From positions 1 through 14,052 of the forward strand of contig CAAGDZ010000175.1 in the NCBI GenBank assembly GCA_900768735.1: DNA of 14,052 nt, written 5' to 3'. Of this stretch, positions 5,785 through 13,348 are shown one piece after another. Below the pieces are notes generated by a model that did not search any database, was not told the DNA's origin, and worked only from the letters and a program-made list of their open reading frames with translations. A program made the translations under genes and the position numbers. Numbering within the stretch: the first letter of the stretch is position 1; every line of letters starts with the position of its first letter. This stretch comes from Oscillospiraceae bacterium. Lineage in GTDB: Bacteria; Bacillota; Clostridia; Oscillospirales; Ruminococcaceae.

Positions 5785-7848
5785 ATGAAGACAAGCAGAA
5801 AGATAACAGCAGCGACTCTTGCGGCAATCATGATGTCAAGCGCGGCTATGTCGGTCTATGCGGCAACCGAGCATTGGAACGACGGCTCAGAGGGAGCTAC
5901 CTCCGAATGGACAGCATGGAAAACAGAGTGGGAGACCGTAAAGAATGACTATGAAAAGGTATCGATAACTCCCGGCGCGGACGAGACACAGCTCGGCTAC
6001 GCGTGGTATTCAAAGACAGTAGAGTTACCGAAGGTGCGCATTTCCAAAAACGCAGATATGAGCGAATCTGAGGAGTTCAGCGGAAATCAGATAAAAATCA
6101 ACATCGAGGAACTTGACGGCTACTATTCAAATAAGGTGACCGTGACCGGTCTTGAAGCCGCAACGCAGTATTATTATCAGGTATATAAGAATGGCGAGTG
6201 GTGCGCAGCTCAGCCGATAAAGATCGGAGATCCCGAGTCATTCTCCTTCCTCTATGTAGGCGACCCGCAGATAGGTGCGTGCAAGGGACAGACAAGCACC
6301 GAGAATGAAAAAATGTCGAACGAAATAGCCGCGAGAAACGACGCGTTCAACTGGAACAATACGCTTAACGCCGCGATGAGCGCTCACCCCGAGGTAAGCT
6401 TCATGGTAAGTGCAGGCGACCAGGTAAACGCCGCCGGCAGAGAGTACGAGTACGCAGGCTACTTAAACGCGTCCGCACTTGCTTCTCTGCCTGTATCAAC
6501 CACAATCGGCAACCACGACAGCGGCTCGTATCAGTATTCCTACCACTTCAACAACCCCAACACCTTCAATCTTGACGATACCGCTTACGCGCTCGGTCAC
6601 ACAGCCGCAGGCACAGACTACTACTACACCTACGGCGACGCGCTGTTCATCATTATCGACTCCAACAACTACAACTGTGCGACACACAAGAACGTAATCG
6701 AAAAGGCAGTAAGCGAAAACGGCGACAAGAAGTGGAGAATCGTGATGTTCCACCAGGATATTTACGGCTCGGGACTCGACCACTCCGACTCGGACGGTAT
6801 CATACTCAGAACACAGCTCACCCCCATCTTTGACGAGTTTGACATCGACGTAGTATTACAGGGTCACGACCACACCTATTCGAGAACTTTCCAGATAAGC
6901 GGCGACGGCAATGAGCATACCGCCTATAATAAGACTAATATCGACGATGAGTTCCTCGCACAGAACAACTGCTATGTTATAAACAGCGACCTTGTGACCG
7001 GAACAATAGTTGATCCCGAGGGAATTGTGTACATGGAGGCAAACTCCTCTACCGGCTCGAAGTTCTACGAGCTTATCCCGACACAGCAGGACTACATCGC
7101 GGAGAGAAGCCAGACCTGGACTCCCAGCTACTCGGTAATCAATATGACCGAAACCGCTCTTACAATCACGACCTACGACGCTGACACAAACGAGGTTCTT
7201 GCAGGCTCGTCTGCCTACACCATAGTAAAGACCGCCGACAACGAAACACTTAAAACTGCGGTAGAAGCGGCAAAGGCAAAGCTTAACGGTGATACAAAGT
7301 ATACCGACGAGTCCGTGGCTAAGGTAAACGAGGCTGTAGCAAACGCTGAGGAGGTTATCGCAGACGTGCAGTCAACCTCTGCTCAGATTGCGGAAGCTAC
7401 CGCTTACTTAAACGAGAGCGTTGCGGCGCTTGAAATATATACCGAGCCCACAGTAGACGAACCCACAGTAGACGAGCCCACAGTAGACGAACCCACAGTA
7501 GACGAGCCCACAGTTGACGAACCCACAGTAGACGAGCCCACTGTAGACGAGCCCACTGTTGACGAACCCACAGTAGACGAGCCCTCAGTAGATGAACCTA
7601 CAGTAGACGAGCCTACAGTTGACGAACCCACAGTTGACGAGCCCTCAGTAGATGAACCTACAGTAGACGAGCCTACAGTTGATGAGCCTGCGGCAGAAAA
7701 ACCCGCGGTAGGCGAGTCAAATCTCAACCCCGCAACCGGTGCACAGCTCGGCTCTCCGATGGTATTCGCTGGCGTATCTGCACTCTGCCTTATCGGACTT
7801 GCGGGAATAATCGTACCCGATGTGCTGAAAAACAGAAAGCGCAAGTAA
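5785..7848 (+). CDS. Secreted, wall-anchored metallophosphatase with PTVDE repeats
   Basis: This 687-residue protein has a signal peptide (1-26, cut after VYA), an N-terminal purple-acid-phosphatase-like beta domain (about 60-148) and a calcineurin-like phosphoesterase core (152-425). The metal-ligand motifs are GDPQIG (D160), SAGDQ (D212), GNHD (N243, H244), FHQD (H323) and GHDH (H361, H363). Gln162 stands where DxH enzymes have His. A helical FIVAR-like segment follows (484-550), then 16 five-residue repeats (555-634), then NPATG (648-652), a membrane segment (about 657-677) and KNRKRK, which is the layout of a sortase signal. It should hydrolyse phosphate esters outside the cell; the substrate is unknown. 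AAAGGAAG lies 11 bases before the ATG. The gene appears to be transcribed alone. Confidence 0.93.
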   Translation: MKTSRKITAATLAAIMMSSAAMSVYAATEHWNDGSEGATSEWTAWKTEWETVKNDYEKVSITPGADETQLGYAWYSKTVELPKVRISKNADMSESEEFSGNQIKINIEELDGYYSNKVTVTGLEAATQYYYQVYKNGEWCAAQPIKIGDPESFSFLYVGDPQIGACKGQTSTENEKMSNEIAARNDAFNWNNTLNAAMSAHPEVSFMVSAGDQVNAAGREYEYAGYLNASALASLPVSTTIGNHDSGSYQYSYHFNNPNTFNLDDTAYALGHTAAGTDYYYTYGDALFIIIDSNNYNCATHKNVIEKAVSENGDKKWRIVMFHQDIYGSGLDHSDSDGIILRTQLTPIFDEFDIDVVLQGHDHTYSRTFQISGDGNEHTAYNKTNIDDEFLAQNNCYVINSDLVTGTIVDPEGIVYMEANSSTGSKFYELIPTQQDYIAERSQTWTPSYSVINMTETALTITTYDADTNEVLAGSSAYTIVKTADNETLKTAVEAAKAKLNGDTKYTDESVAKVNEAVANAEEVIADVQSTSAQIAEATAYLNESVAALEIYTEPTVDEPTVDEPTVDEPTVDEPTVDEPTVDEPTVDEPTVDEPTVDEPSVDEPTVDEPTVDEPTVDEPSVDEPTVDEPTVDEPAAEKPAVGESNLNPATGAQLGSPMVFAGVSALCLIGLAGIIVPDVLKNRKRK
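7447..7686 (+). repeat. Sixteen 15-base tandem repeats (PTVDE/PSVDE)
   Basis: There are sixteen in-frame 15-base units coding P-(T/S)-V-D-E. Two units (10 and 14) are PSVDE. Units 9-12 and 13-16 form a 60-base higher-order duplication differing at single bases. The repeat makes a stiff, acidic stalk between enzyme and wall anchor and is likely to vary in length between strains. Confidence 0.97.
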
Positions 7849-7886
7849 CTTTGAGTTCCCCTTAAAAACTCTTCATAAATGACATG

Positions 7887-7917
7887 TTTTGCCCTCGGCG
7901 TTTTGCCGGGGGTAAAA
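7887..7917. other. Strong hairpin between two genes
   Basis: A 13-pair stem (7887-7899 with 7905-7917, two G-T pairs) closes on GTTTT. It lies 39 bases after the phosphatase stop and 40 bases before the next start. The 3' flank is A-rich on both strands, so it lacks a proper T-tract. It may terminate, stabilise the 3' end, or lie in the leader of the next gene. Confidence 0.6.
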
Positions 7918-7957
7918 CGCGGTTATGTACAAATCACAACGAAAAGGAAAGTAAACC

Positions 7958-9121
7958 GTGAAAAATTTCGCAAAAAAGTATCTCACAAAATCAAACCTTA
8001 TAAGAGCGGCAGTCGTAATTATCGCGGCGGCGGTCTGTATCGCCGGTATAATCGCACTTAACGCCTTTGACAAGGTGCCGCTTGTATCCACCGAGGGCAG
8101 AACCTTTGAAAAGGCGCGCGTAGCCGAGATAACAAAGGATAATTTACAGGAGGACGGCAACCGTTACGGAAATCAGGAGCTGACGCTGTACATAAAGACC
8201 GGCGAGTATGCGGGTCAGACGCTGAAAGCTACCAGCCCTAACGGCACGCTGTTCGGTGCGGGCTGTACTGTCGGCATGGACGTGGTCGCGATAATAAGCT
8301 CAAATGACGGCGGCACGCCCGTCGTCACGGTCTACAGTCAGGACAGGGAGTATATAATCTACATCTTTGTGGCGCTGTTTGTTATGTGTCTTTGGCTTGT
8401 AGGCGGCAGAAAGGGACTCAAATCGGCGTTTTGTCTGGGTGTTACGCTGATACTCACGCTGTTTGTGTATTTCCCGCTTGTCTACAGGGGATTCCCCGCA
8501 TTCTGGGCGGCGGCGGTAATCTGCATAATGGCGACCCTGCTCACGATTTTCACCGTCAGCGGCGTTAATGTAAAGTCAGTGGCGGCGGTATGCGGCACGG
8601 CGTTCGGTGTGCTTGTCGCGGGCGTAACCGCTGTCGTGTTCGGCACGGCGGCGGGGATAAACGGCTACAACGTGTCCGAGGTAGAGAGCCTGCTGTTTGT
8701 TGCACAGGGAGTGCCGCTTGATGTCGGGGGACTGCTGTTTTCGGGCATAATTATCTCCTCGCTCGGCGCTGTCATGGACGTGGGAATGTCGCTCGCTTCT
8801 ACTGTCGCCGAGATATTCGAAAAGCGCCCCGAGCTGTCGGTGGCGGAGCTTTTCAAATCGGGGATAAATGTCGGCAGAGATATGATGGGTACAATGTCGA
8901 ACACGCTGATACTCGCCTTTGTCGGCGGATCGGTGGCTGTGCTTATGCTTGATTACAGCTACGATTTGCCGTATTATCAGCTGATAAACTCTTACAGTAT
9001 CGGCATCGAGATAATGCAGGGAATTTCGGGAAGTATCGGGATTGTACTCACCGTGCCGTTTACCTCTCTGCTCGCGGCTGTCCTTATAAAAAAGTACAAG
9101 CGCAAAGGACAGCCGGAGTAG
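7958..9121 (+). CDS. YibE/F family membrane protein
   Basis: This 387-residue protein starts at GTG, supported by AAAAGGAAAG 6 bases upstream. It has one N-terminal membrane segment (about 15-36), an extracytoplasmic beta-rich domain (about 40-128), and seven or so membrane segments (132-150, 156-175, 179-200, 205-232, 255-275, 312-331 and 350-376). The stretches SLGAVMDVGMSLAS (268-281) and GRDMMGTMSNTLILAF (306-321) are the conserved signature of YibE/F proteins. The family is found mostly in Gram-positive bacteria; its substrate and mechanism are unknown. It is separated from the phosphatase by a hairpin and may be transcribed alone or by read-through. A nested fold and hairpin follow its stop. 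Confidence 0.92.
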   Translation: MKNFAKKYLTKSNLIRAAVVIIAAAVCIAGIIALNAFDKVPLVSTEGRTFEKARVAEITKDNLQEDGNRYGNQELTLYIKTGEYAGQTLKATSPNGTLFGAGCTVGMDVVAIISSNDGGTPVVTVYSQDREYIIYIFVALFVMCLWLVGGRKGLKSAFCLGVTLILTLFVYFPLVYRGFPAFWAAAVICIMATLLTIFTVSGVNVKSVAAVCGTAFGVLVAGVTAVVFGTAAGINGYNVSEVESLLFVAQGVPLDVGGLLFSGIIISSLGAVMDVGMSLASTVAEIFEKRPELSVAELFKSGINVGRDMMGTMSNTLILAFVGGSVAVLMLDYSYDLPYYQLINSYSIGIEIMQGISGSIGIVLTVPFTSLLAAVLIKKYKRKGQPE

Positions 9122-9133
9122 CATATTATATAC

Positions 9134-9205
9134 AAAGAGCGGACGGAGACGCGGTGGCGTCAGCGCCCGTGAACAGCCGCGCCAGGCTTTACGCCGCCCG
9201 CTTTT
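9134..9205 (+). other. Nested GC-rich fold, possible structured RNA or terminator
   Basis: Three nested stems can be drawn by eye. The outer one is AAAG(a)GCGG(a)CGG at 9134-9146 with 9194-9205, with one bulge and one mismatch. Inside, CGCGG at 9150-9154 pairs with CCGCG at 9177-9181, and GGCG-TCAG-CGCC lies at 9156-9167. The outer 3' arm ends in TTTTAT, so the fold may also terminate yibE/F transcription. No known RNA family is recognised. Confidence 0.5.
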
Positions 9206-9229
9206 ATCCCCCGCCCTCCGGCGGGGGAT
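9206..9229. terminator. GC hairpin, possible terminator
   Basis: ATCCCCCGCC (9206-9215) and GGCGGGGGAT (9220-9229) are exact complements around CTCC, followed only by TT. The stem is very stable but the T-tract is short. It abuts both the nested fold and repeat A copy 3, so it may belong to a composite repeat rather than act as a plain terminator. Confidence 0.5.
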
Positions 9230-9302
9230 TTCAGTCTGCGACTGAAGGCAGTTCCGCCTATTAACATGGTTACTTACTATAAATGTTTGTGTGACGTCGG
9301 GG
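9230..9302 (+). repeat. Repeat A, copy 3 (diverged)
   Basis: TTCAGTC-TGC-GACTGAA is the same seven-pair hairpin with TGC loop as in copies 1 and 2, with two base pairs swapped by paired changes. AGGCAGTTCCGCCT follows as in copy 2, and the end reads AAATGTTTGTGTGACGTCGGGG against the TGCTTGTGTGAC end of copy 2. The middle is different. Confidence 0.7.
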
Positions 9303-9334
9303 CAAAACAAAGAAAAGGCGAACGGGCATACTCA

Positions 9335-9390
9335 GCACTACCGCCGCCAAGCCGCACCGAAGCTCTACACCATAGCAAACCCGCACCGGT
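9335..9390 (+). repeat. Repeat B, copy 1
   Basis: The stretch from GCACTACCGC at 9335 to CGCACCGGT at 9390 resembles 13349-13416. By eye 19 of the first 26 bases and 15 of the last 17 agree, with about 12 extra bases in the second copy. No gene covers either copy. Confidence 0.55.
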
Positions 9391-9445
9391 AGTACAGAAC
9401 CTTTGCGCTTTTCGGCTTCTCCCCCAAAAAAATTTTTCAAAACTA

Positions 9446-9474
9446 TGGAAAAGCAAATAAAAATGTGCTATAAT
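9446..9474 (+). promoter_or_regulatory. Extended -10 promoter of the 9537-11878 unit
   Basis: TATAAT at 9469-9474 is preceded by TGC, an extended -10, and TGGAAA lies 17 bases upstream at 9446-9451. The start would be near 9481. Confidence 0.8.
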
Positions 9475-9495
9475 ACAATATATAATGCAAAAAAT

Positions 9496-9509
9496 GTGCC
9501 CCTAGGCAC
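9496..9509 (+). promoter_or_regulatory. Small hairpin in the leader
   Basis: GTGCC and GGCAC pair around CCTA in the short leader, 14 bases before the AAAGGA binding site. It could be an operator or a leader structure; support is limited to the symmetry. Confidence 0.35.
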
Positions 9510-9536
9510 CCGACAACCCACGAAAGGACGCTTGCC

Positions 9537-10400
9537 ATGTCGTTCAACAATCTGTCCGGTCAGCTCATGACCGACAGCAACGGTATAACATATATCATAT
9601 CCGACACATTTTCGGTGCTGTATCCCGGCGCGCAGGAGCCGTCAGTTTACGAATGGCGGGACCTTAACGCGCTTCGGATAGGGGACGGCACTATCACGAT
9701 AAGCGCCGCCGACAGTACCTATAATATAAGGTCGGACGCATTTGAGAACCGCAGGCAGTTTTTAAGCGCAAAGGCTATCGCTGTATCAGCCGCCGCAGCG
9801 GCTAAGGTGCCGTATTCCTGCGACGTCGAGCTTCTGCCCGACAAGGGACTCTACATAACCCGTGATGTGCCCGACAACGCGATTTTCGCAAAGGGAGAGT
9901 ACGGCATCAAGGATATTAAATCCTCTCTGCTTCTGCTGCTTATCGGCAAGGCTGGCAGGATTCTGTGGTGCGTTGGCATACTCGGCGGACTGCTATCTCT
10001 TCTGATACTCCACCTCACCATAGGCTTTACCGAAACAAACTGGTGGTATCTGCTTATCGGCGGATTTTTCTGCGGGGTGGGAGCGGTTGCACTTGTGTAT
10101 ATCGTCATGATGGTCGTAGCAAAGTTGAAATACGCAGGCGTACTGAGCTCCTACGCAAAGCATAACGACACCGTCACGTTTGCGGTCTGCTCCGAGGGCT
10201 TTTCGGTCTGCGAGAGCGATATTTACAGCCCGAACGATATAATCAGATGGAATATAAAGGATACTTATATAGAAACAGGCTCGATGTACATTATTACCGG
10301 AAAATCACATTCGGTAATCTGGATTCCGAAAGCGCTTTTTTCGGGAGAAGAGCAGAACAGGATAAGCGACCTGCTTGCGCTTAACCTGTCCGAAAAATAA
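9537..10400 (+). CDS. Membrane protein with two PH/YcxB-like halves
   Basis: This 287-residue protein has two membrane segments (about 140-161 and 169-195) separated by a short loop. Soluble regions lie on either side, at 1-135 and 197-287. The C-terminal half (FSVCESDIYSP...IIRWNIKD...GSMYIITG...WIPKALFSGEE) is like the YcxB C-terminal domain, a PH-like fold. The N-terminal half (FSVLYPGAQEP...YEWRDLNALRIGDGTITIS) repeats the same pattern, so the protein may hold two related domains around a membrane hairpin. The start is fixed by AAAGGA eight bases upstream. The next gene starts 17 bases after the stop. The YcxB family has no known biochemical function. Confidence 0.85.
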   Translation: MSFNNLSGQLMTDSNGITYIISDTFSVLYPGAQEPSVYEWRDLNALRIGDGTITISAADSTYNIRSDAFENRRQFLSAKAIAVSAAAAAKVPYSCDVELLPDKGLYITRDVPDNAIFAKGEYGIKDIKSSLLLLLIGKAGRILWCVGILGGLLSLLILHLTIGFTETNWWYLLIGGFFCGVGAVALVYIVMMVVAKLKYAGVLSSYAKHNDTVTFAVCSEGFSVCESDIYSPNDIIRWNIKDTYIETGSMYIITGKSHSVIWIPKALFSGEEQNRISDLLALNLSEK

Positions 10401-10417
10401 AGAAAGGGGGGACGGCT

Positions 10418-11878
10418 GTGAGCGACAGACTGCCCGAGGTGACCGCCGACCATGTTACGGTTGACGATGGTGATATTTTGCTTTTTACTGTTAAAAACGG
10501 ACTTTCCAAAATAGGCATATGTCCGATGGATTTTGCGACCGGAAACACCTATTGTCTGTATTCCCACGACGAGCCGGTGCTGACCTTTTCCGAGGACGGC
10601 ATGAGCGACTATGCCGACAAGACCTTTACCGAGCGCGGTTCGGTTGCCGCGTCCTCGACAATATCCAAAGTAATCGACGAGGCGTTTGCCTCGCTTTGCT
10701 CCGGCTCTGCGCCCGAGTATGCACTCCCTCAGGTCATGCGGCTGCTCGGCGACGGACTTTATGCGGTATCGTACATCAAGTCCTACCCGACCACCGGAGA
10801 AAATATGTTCTTCTGGTCGGGCTACGGCGTGCCAAAGCAGTTAAAGCACAGCGGCAGATACATAAGACTGATAGGCGAGGATAAAAACTACAGCGCGCCG
10901 TTTCTGCTGGCATCGCACCGCCCGACCCAGTACGACCCGTCGCTTGTCAAAAAGGCGTCAAAGACCTCAAAGCGCGGCAACGATCTGTTCGGTATCTCGC
11001 TGCATATATCCGGCTTCTATTCGCTGCTGCTGAAAGGTCATCACGCGGCGGCGGCGGCTGTCATAGAGGACGAGCCGTTCTACACATTCCAGATACAGCG
11101 CATAAGCGACGTCTGGAAAATGCGGGATGAGGACGGACGGCAGAGGGCGGTCGGACTTTCCTCCGCGTCATTTAAAATACCGTTATCGGCGCTCGGCCGC
11201 GACCAGATACGCACCGTGATGACCGCGAGAAAATACCCCATACCCGAGACCTACCGCGTGCTGAAAAGCAAGCTGTGCGTAGTCAAGAACTCAAACGCAA
11301 AGAGCATACCGAATCAGCTGAACACCTTTGCCGAGACCTGCCCCGACGCCGACATGGTGGCGAGCGCGCAGGGAATAGGCGAGCTTACAAAGCCGATGCT
11401 TGACGCTTTGCTTTCAGGTTCGACCATGCTTGATGATAAGGTGATTATCTCGGACAACTATTATTCGAGCATAACCGCCGCCTGCAACTATCTCAGATAC
11501 CACAGCACCGACGATTTTATAAATTTCGCGCTCAGCGTACTGCGCAACCCCGAGCTTTCGGCTACATACACTTATGTTGCCGGCTGCCTTGTAAAGTACA
11601 GGGATAAGAGGATAAAGTCCTTTTTTGAAGAAGTGCTCGCGTCAAATGACGCAGGCTATGATAAAATAATGGCGGTTGCGAAAAGCTATACCGAAAACTA
11701 TGACAACAATGAGACGATGTCGCGCGAGGATTATCTGAACTCGCTGCCCGAATATGTGCCGAAGATGAGCGAGCGGTTTATACCGCTCAGTCAGGCTCGC
11801 GAGCAGATGTCGGACACCGAGGCGGCGGAGCTTATCGCAAAGCATATGTCAAGTATGATGAAGGAAGACAGAGAGTAA
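10418..11878 (+). CDS. Unknown 486-residue soluble protein
   Basis: The start is GTG at 10418 with AAAGGGGGG about 8 bases upstream, and the gene follows the YcxB-like gene by 17 bases in the same direction, so the two form one unit. There is no signal peptide or membrane segment, so the protein is probably cytoplasmic. The first half (1-260) is mixed and contains YPTTGENMFFWSGYG, with a second compact part around FYTFQIQRISDVWKMRDEDGR. The second half (about 300-450) is helical and might be repeat-like. The end is acidic, with REQMSDTEAAELIAKHMSSMM. I do not recognise a family, and no catalytic motif stands out. A partnership with the membrane protein upstream is suggested only by gene order. 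Confidence 0.85.
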   Translation: MSDRLPEVTADHVTVDDGDILLFTVKNGLSKIGICPMDFATGNTYCLYSHDEPVLTFSEDGMSDYADKTFTERGSVAASSTISKVIDEAFASLCSGSAPEYALPQVMRLLGDGLYAVSYIKSYPTTGENMFFWSGYGVPKQLKHSGRYIRLIGEDKNYSAPFLLASHRPTQYDPSLVKKASKTSKRGNDLFGISLHISGFYSLLLKGHHAAAAAVIEDEPFYTFQIQRISDVWKMRDEDGRQRAVGLSSASFKIPLSALGRDQIRTVMTARKYPIPETYRVLKSKLCVVKNSNAKSIPNQLNTFAETCPDADMVASAQGIGELTKPMLDALLSGSTMLDDKVIISDNYYSSITAACNYLRYHSTDDFINFALSVLRNPELSATYTYVAGCLVKYRDKRIKSFFEEVLASNDAGYDKIMAVAKSYTENYDNNETMSREDYLNSLPEYVPKMSERFIPLSQAREQMSDTEAAELIAKHMSSMMKEDRE

Positions 11879-11881
11879 GCG

Positions 11882-11898
11882 GGCGCAAACGCCGTTTT
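11882..11898 (+). terminator. Weak terminator-like hairpin after the 486-residue gene
   Basis: GGCG-CAAA-CGCC is followed by GTTTT, four bases after the stop. A second stem, GTCGC-CCTT-GCGAC at 11902-11915, is followed by ATTTTAAAAT. Either or both may end plus-strand transcription; the stems are short. Confidence 0.4.
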
Positions 11899-11942
11899 AG
11901 GGTCGCCCTTGCGACATTTTAAAATAATTTAACCAAAAATAA

Positions 11943-11974
11943 AAAGCACAAGGAACAAAACTCCCTTGTGCTTT
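11943..11974 (-). terminator. Terminator of ackA, possibly two-way
   Basis: AAAGCACAAGG (11943-11953) and CCTTGTGCTTT (11964-11974) pair perfectly around a 10-base loop. On the minus strand the stem is followed by TTATTTTTGG after a T-run, so it is a strong terminator for ackA. On the plus strand the tail TTTAAATT is weaker. Confidence 0.9.
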
Positions 11975-11992
11975 AAATTCCTTTATCCGCCC

Positions 11993-13204
11993 TTACGCGT
12001 TCTTGTCCAGTCCCGTGATTTCAAGAGTATCACGCGCAATCAGCAGCTCCTCGTTTGTAGGAACTACCCATACCTGAACGTGGCTGTCGTCTGCCGAAAT
12101 CTTTTTCAGCTCACCCTTAAGTCCGTCATTTGCGGAGTTGTCGAGCTTGATTCCGAGATATTCCATCTCCTCGCAGACTGCTTTTCTTACCTCGGGCGCG
12201 TTTTCGCCGATACCGCCGGTGAAGATAACCGCGTCAAGTCCGTTCATAGCCGCGGTGTACGAGCCGATGTACTTCTTTATCTCATAGGTCAGCATCTCGG
12301 TTACGAGCTGCGAGCGCTTGTCGCCGTGCTCTGCGGCAGAGGTTATATCTCTGTTGTCGCTGTACTGACCGGAAATGCCGAGAAATCCCGACTTCTTGTT
12401 GAGGTAGTCGCTCATCTGCGAAGGGGTAAATCCCATCTTATTCTGAACAAATTCTACCGCCGAGGGGTCTACGCTGCCTGAGCGTGTGCCCATGATGATA
12501 CCGTCAAGCGGGGTAAAGCCCATTGATGTATCTACCGACTTGCCGCCGTCTATCGCTGTGATTGACGAGCCGTTGCCGAGGTGGCAGGATACAATCTTCA
12601 TATCCGCGAGGTTGCGGTTTAATACCTCGCCGAGCTTCATAGATACAAAGCGGTGCGATGTGCCGTGGAAGCCGTACTTTCTTACATGGTACTTTTCATA
12701 GCACTCGTAGGGCATACCGAACATATACGCCTTAGGCGGCATTGTCTGGTGGAATGCGGTGTCGAATACGACAACCTGCGGTACGCTCTCGGGGATAACC
12801 TTCTTGCAGGCGCGAAGCGCAAGTGCGTGCGCGTGGTTATGTACGGGTGCCAGGTCTGCAAGGTCGTCTATCTTGTCGATAACCTCGTCTGTTACGATGG
12901 TGGTCTTTGTGAACACCTCCGCGCCCTGTACTATTCTGTGACCTACCGCGCCGATTTCGCCCATGTCCTTGATAACAGCCGCGTCGCCGGTGGTGAGAAC
13001 CTCAACGAGCTTTTCAAAAGCCTCGGTGTGAGTGGGGAAGCTGCATTCTTCCTCGTACTTCCTGCCGTCAAAGGTCTTGTGGGTGATTTTTCCGTCGATA
13101 CCGATACGCTCACAGTTTCCTTTTGCAATTACGCTCTCGTCCTTCATATCAATGAGCTGATATTTCAGCGAGGAGCTTCCTGCGTTTACAACCAAAATTT
13201 TCAT
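11993..13204 (-). CDS. ackA: Acetate kinase
   Basis: AckA converts acetyl phosphate and ADP to acetate and ATP, the last step of fermentative acetate production, in the cytoplasm. The 403 residues match the usual length. Motifs are NAGSSSLKYQL (7-17), GHRIVQG with R90, FDTAFHQTMP with D148, RKYGFHGTSH with H180, CHLGNGSS with N211, GTRSGS with R241, FTGGIGENA and TNEE near 383-386. The residues used in catalysis are present. The segment normally reading HNP or HNPxN is HNHAH here (122-126). The gene has its own promoter (13247-13275) and terminator. No pta gene is visible. The AAAGGG binding site is about 13 bases from the ATG, longer than usual. Divergent transcription from tmcAL links it to an acetate-using enzyme. 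Confidence 0.98.
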   Translation of the reverse strand: MKILVVNAGSSSLKYQLIDMKDESVIAKGNCERIGIDGKITHKTFDGRKYEEECSFPTHTEAFEKLVEVLTTGDAAVIKDMGEIGAVGHRIVQGAEVFTKTTIVTDEVIDKIDDLADLAPVHNHAHALALRACKKVIPESVPQVVVFDTAFHQTMPPKAYMFGMPYECYEKYHVRKYGFHGTSHRFVSMKLGEVLNRNLADMKIVSCHLGNGSSITAIDGGKSVDTSMGFTPLDGIIMGTRSGSVDPSAVEFVQNKMGFTPSQMSDYLNKKSGFLGISGQYSDNRDITSAAEHGDKRSQLVTEMLTYEIKKYIGSYTAAMNGLDAVIFTGGIGENAPEVRKAVCEEMEYLGIKLDNSANDGLKGELKKISADDSHVQVWVVPTNEELLIARDTLEITGLDKNA

Positions 13205-13246
13205 AGCTGATGCTTTTCCCTTTCGTGAAATAATTTATGCACATCT

Positions 13247-13275
13247 ATTTTAAACCAATTCCGTCGAAAAATCAA
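13247..13275 (-). promoter_or_regulatory. Promoter of ackA
   Basis: On the minus strand TTGATT (13275-13270) is followed after 17 bases by TAAAAT (13252-13247). The predicted leader is about 36 bases. Confidence 0.8.
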
Positions 13276-13348
13276 GAGGTTTGGGGAATTTATATGGTGA
13301 AAAGGGGAAAATTTTTAGGCGTGGGGGTGGGAGTTCGCCATTCTGTCT

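Noticed and set aside
7447..7686. Possible CRISPR-like array
   Set aside because: The units are 15 bases, contiguous, in frame and without spacers; they code for a protein stalk.
7404..7844. Minus-strand frame with VGSST repeats
   Set aside because: It is the antisense reading of the PTVDE repeat and has no ribosome binding site. The plus strand has clear domain motifs.
8576..9310. Minus-strand frame of 244 residues
   Set aside because: It lies antisense to yibE/F and repeat A, is Arg/His-rich as shadows of GC-rich genes often are, and has no start signals.
11966..12481. Plus-strand frame of 171 residues
   Set aside because: It is antisense to acetate kinase, whose motifs are unmistakable.
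12653..13210. Plus-strand frame of 185 residues
   Set aside because: It is also antisense to acetate kinase, with no start signals.
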